DNA of 10,358 nucleotides, from the NCBI GenBank assembly GCA_041484845.1, contig JBGPIK010000240.1:1-10358 (forward strand), in the 5' to 3' direction. This document shows, piece after piece, positions 6,731 to 10,358 of this stretch. Positions within the stretch are counted from its first letter, which is position 1, and the number at the start of each line of letters is the position of its first letter. The notes under the pieces were generated by a model. The model saw only the letters and a program-made list of their open reading frames with translations. It was not told the DNA's origin and made no database searches. This DNA is from JBGPIK01 sp041484845. GTDB taxonomy: Bacteria > Desulfobacterota > Binatia > UBA9968. The position numbers and the translations under genes are program-made.

Positions 6731-7769
6731 GGGCTTCCTCCTTCCACTCGATTTCGTTAGCCTCCAGAACCGGATTCCAGAAGGCCCACCTGGTCTCAAT
6801 GCCCTCCTGAACCTGCTCGACCATATCGGGAAACTCTCTCATGCCCGCGAACCTCTCCTGCAATCGAAGGTAGTTCGAGACCGGTAAGTGTTTCTTGGGA
6901 ACGTGGTTCAAGGTAAACAGCACAGTATTGCTCTTACGTTGTTGTTCCGCTTCATAGAGAATCCACGAACGCGTCTCAAGGGCCAGCTCGGTGATTTCAT
7001 GAAAGACGTCCGTGTCGCTCTTCCAGCCTTCCGGGCACACCGAAAACAGCTCGACTACGCAAGGCCCCTCGATCGCTGCGGCTTTCTGGACCTTGATCAT
7101 GAGATCGCGGTGAAACAACGGGCAAGCCGCGGCCACGTAGCTGGCGCCAGCGGCAAGGGCGAGATCGAGAAGGTACTGCGGCCTTCGCTGGTTTCCCCGG
7201 ATTGCCTTGCCGAAAGGCGTGGTGCTCGTGTTGGTGCCGTAGGGCGTTGCGCCCGAACCTTGGACGCCCGTGTTCATATACGCCTGATTGTTGAGGCAAA
7301 CGTAGAGACCATTTTCGCCGCGGGCAATCCAGGTGAGGAGAGCCTGAAGGCCGATATCATAGGTGCCACCGTCGCCGGCGATGCCAAGGTTCACCACGGA
7401 ATCCGGAGCGACCGCTCCCGCCTGCACTAGTGCCTTGAGCGCGGCAATGTTGCCGCTTAGCGTAGCGCCGGTGTTGGGAAAATCATTGTGATCCACGGAC
7501 ACATCGCCCCAGCAGGAAGTGTTTTGCGTCGTGATGACTTCATTGCAGCCGGTTCCAATGCTGGCAACGACATGTTTCCCACTGAGCTTAAGGGCGCGCA
7601 GTACCTGGTTGGTGCCACTGACCATACCGCAGCCAACGCAGCCTTGATGACCTGACATCAAGCCGGTAGTCGGAACTGCGCCGTAATCTCCGACATCTTT
7701 AACCGCGTCGGAAAGCAAGAGACTATAAGGACTAGGACCGATATGACGATTGAATAAGGCTTTATACAA
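6720..7769 (-). CDS. 2-oxoacid:ferredoxin oxidoreductase, Por-type beta subunit (TPP-binding)
   Basis: A 349-residue TPP-binding beta subunit of the pyruvate:ferredoxin oxidoreductase (PorB) type, partner of the alpha-gamma chain encoded just upstream. Four cysteines expected to hold a [4Fe-4S] cluster are visible: Cys44 and Cys47 (HQGCVGCG), Cys75 (GTGC) and Cys245 (VCPEGW, matching the CPxGW of PorB). The TPP/magnesium motif is GDGGTYDIG (132-140), followed by LNNQAYMNTGVQ (159-170) and the STTPFGK segment (182-188), both diagnostic of the Por rather than the Kor branch. The start is a TTG at 7769, supported by GAGGTG in the 12-base gap after the upstream stop; no better start is close. The C-terminal part after 260 is the PorB tail. 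Substrate could be pyruvate or another 2-oxoacid such as a branched-chain or aromatic one. Confidence 0.92.
   Translation of the reverse strand: MYKALFNRHIGPSPYSLLLSDAVKDVGDYGAVPTTGLMSGHQGCVGCGMVSGTNQVLRALKLSGKHVVASIGTGCNEVITTQNTSCWGDVSVDHNDFPNTGATLSGNIAALKALVQAGAVAPDSVVNLGIAGDGGTYDIGLQALLTWIARGENGLYVCLNNQAYMNTGVQGSGATPYGTNTSTTPFGKAIRGNQRRPQYLLDLALAAGASYVAAACPLFHRDLMIKVQKAAAIEGPCVVELFSVCPEGWKSDTDVFHEITELALETRSWILYEAEQQRKSNTVLFTLNHVPKKHLPVSNYLRLQERFAGMREFPDMVEQVQEGIETRWAFWNPVLEANEIEWKEEAHAS
6737..6743 (-). promoter_or_regulatory. Strong ribosome binding site of the Kor gamma-alpha gene
   Basis: AAGGAGG on the minus strand, six bases before the ATG at 6730. It lies inside the last codons of the upstream beta subunit gene and decides the start of the gamma-alpha gene against the longer open frame from 6799. 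Confidence 0.85.
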
Positions 7770-7774
7770 CGGTG

Positions 7775-7780
7775 CACCTC
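7775..7780 (-). promoter_or_regulatory. Ribosome binding site supporting a TTG start
   Basis: GAGGTG on the minus strand, five bases before the TTG at 7769. It occupies the short gap after the alpha-gamma stop and supports the rare start codon of the Por beta gene. Confidence 0.7.
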
Positions 7781-7781
7781 A

Positions 7782-9770
7782 TCATTCTGGCTGGATCTCG
7801 TCCAACGCCGAAGGCCAGCTTTCTTGAAAGTGGCGCTCGGGACGCCAATCGAGAAATTCTTGGCTGACTGTAAGCTTGCTCTCTTTTTTTGGCCGCGGAA
7901 CGTCCCGGTCCGTGGTTCCGCTAAAGGCCTGACGAATCGCTTCGAGACTGGCCTCTCGCGGCCTGGGAACATTCTTTTCGTAATAGTGGAGCGCGGTCTC
8001 AAAGGGGACCTTGTCATAGACCTTGTGCAGCGCCCCCAGCATCGGCATGTTGATGTGTTTGAGTCCTAGTCCCTCGGCGATTCCACCCGCGGGCACGGTA
8101 AAAATTTTGACGCGCTCTTCGCTGGCGCCCAGGATGTTGCGGATTTTCTTTACCCCTAAAGTGGTGCTGTTCACCAACAGCGTGCCACCCTCTTTGAGAC
8201 CCTCCAGCACCTGGTGCTCCGGCGAATAGAGAATGGTCTCGTCGTACAGGATGACCACATCCCACGCGCGCAAGAACGAGCGGATCTTTTTTTCTTTTTG
8301 AAAATTTACCAGCGTGTCAGTGGTGATGATCGCCCCGCGCCGTTCGGAACCGAAAGCCGGCACCGTCAGCAGCCGATAGCCGTTCTCGATTCCTGCGCCG
8401 GTGAAACCCACCGCTGAAGTAATCGCCCCTTGTCCTGCTCTGCTATAGATACGGATCTCATGGGTTTCAGGAGGAATCGGCGCACAGAATTTTTCTTTGC
8501 GCTGTTGCTTTTTCCAGATCTTGCCCCATTTCTTCCACAGCTTGGGGTTCACCTGATCCTCGCGCTCAACGAAAATCGGATCCTCTTCGATATCAAGCCA
8601 GTAAGGCTCCGGCCTATAGGGCTTTCCCTCGGCGATGTTGCCGGCCAGGTTGAACATCAATTGAAAGTGTTCCGGCCGAACCTCGCTGCCTCCGAGCCCT
8701 CCGATAACGCTTGCGACCCTTGGACCGTCACCACCTAGGTGGACGTGGATGGCCGTGCTGATTCGCTGCGCGAGCGGAGGGAAGACGCCGCCGTGAGGCA
8801 GGCCTTCATCGAGCACAACGATGGCTTTTGTCCCCGCGCGATGTAACGCATCGGCAATTTCCTTGCTGGGAAAGGGCGAAAAAAGTCGGATCTTTAGAAG
8901 GGCCACACCGGGAATGCCGTCTCTGCCCTGAAGGTGCTGTGTGACGACTTCGCCGGCGGAAGCCGACTCTCCCAGGAGCGCGACGACCAGTTGGGCTTTA
9001 GGGTCCCCGATCCAATCGAAATGGCCATACGTGCGCCCGAAGTTTTCCCCGAACTCTCGTCCCGCTTTGAGCGCGACTTCCGCGGCATTGCGCAAAGCCG
9101 CCATCTGATTTCGCTTATGCCGGCGATAGGGATAAGCCGACAACATGGCGCCGTAGGTTACCGGCTTCTCCGGAGCGAACAAAGGATAGAGCGGTACGAA
9201 GGGCGGGAGATAATTGTCCACGTCTTCATGCTTCGGAATTTCAACCCCTTCGTAAGCGTGGGTTCCTGTGAAGCCTCTCAAATTGACGGCGAATGGCAGC
9301 CGGACTTTCAAATCTTCGGCGATCCGGTATCCTTGAATGACACTGTCCAAAGCTTCCTGACCGTCCGCCGCGAAAATCTGAATCAGGCCACTGTCTCGCA
9401 TGGCATAAGCGTCGGTGTTATCGGCCCAAATATTGATCGGCGCGCCAGTCGCCCGATTGCCGAGAAACAAACCGCACGGAATGCTTCCGCCGGCAGCGTT
9501 CTCGAGTACCTCAATCATGTAGAGGAGTCCTTTGGAAGAAGTTGCTGTTCCAGCTCGAACGCTCTTGCCGGCCGCAATGATCTGGCTAGCCGCGCTGTGC
9601 TCGGACTCTGCGTTGATCGTTACCGCTCCCATGGCGCCGTCGTAGACCCAACGAGCGATCTGTTGAGAGCACGACGTGGAAGGAGTGATGGGATAGAAGG
9701 GATAACACTGAACTCTCGAGAGCCTAAATCCCCATGCCGCAGCACCATTACCTGCTAAGACCGTTGCCAC
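7782..9770 (-). CDS. 2-oxoacid:ferredoxin oxidoreductase, Por-type fused alpha-gamma subunit
   Basis: A 662-residue fusion of the PorA (alpha) and PorG (gamma) domains. The alpha part (1 to about 380) has FYPITPST at 25-32, ESEHSA at 55-60, and GNRATGAPINIWADNTDAY at 104-122, which closely follows the NRALSAPINIW pattern of archaeal pyruvate oxidoreductases. Thr29 and Arg106 are at positions that appear equivalent to the catalytic threonine and substrate-binding arginine of pyruvate:ferredoxin oxidoreductase (inferred by eye). The gamma part (about 437-615) has YSRAGQGAITSA and FGSERRGA. A charged linker rich in Trp and Lys (about 400-428) joins them, and a polar tail follows 620. The start is GTG at 9770, with AAGGGGG at 9778-9784 seven bases ahead. 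The subunit would pair with the beta chain 12 bases downstream and donate electrons through the ferredoxin-like protein upstream. Exact 2-oxoacid not known. Confidence 0.92.
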   Translation of the reverse strand: MATVLAGNGAAAWGFRLSRVQCYPFYPITPSTSCSQQIARWVYDGAMGAVTINAESEHSAASQIIAAGKSVRAGTATSSKGLLYMIEVLENAAGGSIPCGLFLGNRATGAPINIWADNTDAYAMRDSGLIQIFAADGQEALDSVIQGYRIAEDLKVRLPFAVNLRGFTGTHAYEGVEIPKHEDVDNYLPPFVPLYPLFAPEKPVTYGAMLSAYPYRRHKRNQMAALRNAAEVALKAGREFGENFGRTYGHFDWIGDPKAQLVVALLGESASAGEVVTQHLQGRDGIPGVALLKIRLFSPFPSKEIADALHRAGTKAIVVLDEGLPHGGVFPPLAQRISTAIHVHLGGDGPRVASVIGGLGGSEVRPEHFQLMFNLAGNIAEGKPYRPEPYWLDIEEDPIFVEREDQVNPKLWKKWGKIWKKQQRKEKFCAPIPPETHEIRIYSRAGQGAITSAVGFTGAGIENGYRLLTVPAFGSERRGAIITTDTLVNFQKEKKIRSFLRAWDVVILYDETILYSPEHQVLEGLKEGGTLLVNSTTLGVKKIRNILGASEERVKIFTVPAGGIAEGLGLKHINMPMLGALHKVYDKVPFETALHYYEKNVPRPREASLEAIRQAFSGTTDRDVPRPKKESKLTVSQEFLDWRPERHFQESWPSALDEIQPE

Positions 9771-9777
9771 TGTACAA

Positions 9778-9784
9778 CCCCCTT
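9778..9784 (-). promoter_or_regulatory. Ribosome binding site supporting a GTG start
   Basis: AAGGGGG on the minus strand, seven bases before the GTG at 9770, within the 25-base gap after the ferredoxin-like gene. It supports the GTG start of the alpha-gamma gene. Confidence 0.7.
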
Positions 9785-9795
9785 ATCTAGTAGTT

Positions 9796-10358
9796 TCATT
9801 CGCCGAAGTGTTTTGCCCGCATTTCTGGATCGAAGGTCTTGCCGTCGACCAAGATGCAGTCGGCAGCGGTGCGAAAACATTCAACCCAGCAGATAAAGCA
9901 GCCCTTACAAGCCAAAGGATCGATTTCGTGAAAACTCCCTTTCCCCGTGCCCCTCAGATGAATGGCGCTCTCGGGACAGACAATGGCGCATCGACCGCAC
10001 TCATCACCGAGGCATCCTTTAAGATCAATGAAAAAGTCGTGTGTACGCCAGCCGCTTACGTCTTTCGGTTTTTCTTTCAGGTTTTCGATTACTGCACCGC
10101 GAGGGAGATCGAAGCAGATGCGCGGATCTTCAAAAACCTCATACCGAACTATTTTTCCCTCCGGGCGGTAGAGAAAAAGCCGTGCCTCCGGGCCCACATC
10201 TGCCATTTCGCTGAGCACCCGCTTGCTGTCGATTCCGTCGATGGTCGCGCGTGCCACCTCATCGATCGTGAGGATCTCCGGGAGCGGGAAGTGTTTGACC
10301 TTCGTGCTCGGTGAGGCTTCTTCTTGTTCAGAACCACCAGCATCGTGTCGGTCGCGCA
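9796..10358 (-). CDS. Two-[4Fe-4S] ferredoxin-like protein with N-terminal extension (start at or beyond edge)
   Basis: The C-terminal half is a dicluster ferredoxin domain and probably serves as the delta (electron-transfer) subunit of the Por-type enzyme encoded 25 bases downstream. Counting from a GTG at 10257, the cysteines are Cys82, 87, 90 and 94 (CX4CX2CX3CP) and Cys117, 120, 123 and 127 (CX2CX2CX3C), with an extra Cys134. The first spacing is longer by two residues than the usual CX2CX2CX3CP. The N-terminal 75 residues, with segments RLFLYRPEGK and CFDLPRGAVIEN, match no domain I recognise. The frame stays open to the edge with protein-like sequence (KVKHFPLPEILTIDEVARAT) and the GTG at 10257 has no well-placed ribosome binding site. 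I therefore extend the gene to the edge. The two edge bases (TG on the minus strand) could complete an NTG start with the next base outside. Confidence 0.85.
   Translation of the reverse strand, partial: RDRHDAGGSEQEEASPSTKVKHFPLPEILTIDEVARATIDGIDSKRVLSEMADVGPEARLFLYRPEGKIVRYEVFEDPRICFDLPRGAVIENLKEKPKDVSGWRTHDFFIDLKGCLGDECGRCAIVCPESAIHLRGTGKGSFHEIDPLACKGCFICWVECFRTAADCILVDGKTFDPEMRAKHFGE

Noticed and set aside
4967..6799. Longer form of the Kor gamma-alpha protein with 23 extra N-terminal residues
   Set aside because: The extra part lies inside the Por beta gene, has no family match by eye, and the strong AAGGAGG points to the ATG at 6730.
8934..9758. Long plus-strand open frame of 274 codons opposite the Por alpha region
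   Set aside because: It lies wholly antisense to a clear oxidoreductase gene, shows no recognisable motif, and such shadow frames are common in GC-rich coding DNA.
10149..10343. Minus-strand open frame beginning with an ATG at 10343
   Set aside because: It is out of frame with the ferredoxin-like protein, is very rich in Arg and Ser as expected of a shifted frame, and overlaps the better supported frame.
1..10358. Mobile elements, CRISPR arrays, tRNA or rRNA genes
   Set aside because: No transposase-like protein, array of spaced repeats or RNA gene pattern was seen; nearly all bases are taken up by minus-strand coding sequence.

Overview
The window is a single-strand gene cluster. All ten genes I can support read on the minus strand, so transcription runs from the right edge to the left, and both edge genes are cut or probably cut. 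The longest gap between genes is 69 bases and two junctions overlap, which is what one long operon looks like. No promoter, RNA gene, mobile element or CRISPR array is visible. The promoter should lie beyond the right edge. The DNA is moderately GC-rich, with Shine-Dalgarno sites and GTG and TTG starts, so it is bacterial (or less likely archaeal). Two 2-oxoacid:ferredoxin oxidoreductases (OFORs) suggest an anaerobe or a lineage with anaerobic metabolism. I cannot assign a phylum from this sequence.

In transcription order, the right half (10358 to 6720) holds a Por-type OFOR: a two-cluster ferredoxin-like protein with a long N-terminal part, a fused alpha-gamma subunit, and a thiamine diphosphate (TPP) beta subunit. 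It is followed with translational overlap (6730 to 4129) by a second, Kor-type OFOR: a fused gamma-alpha subunit and a short TPP beta subunit. The two enzymes have opposite domain order, so they are not a recent tandem copy of each other. Only one ferredoxin-like gene is present for both.

The left half (4109 to 792) holds acyl-CoA chemistry: a canonical enoyl-CoA hydratase with both catalytic glutamates, a second crotonase-fold protein that lacks both, a GNAT acetyltransferase, and an acyl-CoA dehydrogenase with the usual catalytic glutamate and an arginine where glutaryl-CoA dehydrogenases bind the distal carboxylate. The last gene (771 to the left edge) is the N-terminal part of a radical SAM protein resembling COG0731/TYW1-like enzymes.

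A reasonable reading is a catabolic module: one or two 2-oxoacids are oxidatively decarboxylated to acyl-CoA with reduction of ferredoxin, and the acyl-CoA is then dehydrogenated and hydrated. The substrate is not determined. One testable idea is a dicarboxylic or aromatic acyl-CoA route (for example 2-oxoadipate to glutaryl-CoA to an enoyl-CoA). No thiolase, hydroxyacyl-CoA dehydrogenase, electron-transfer flavoprotein, CoA ligase or transporter is inside the window, so the pathway is incomplete here.
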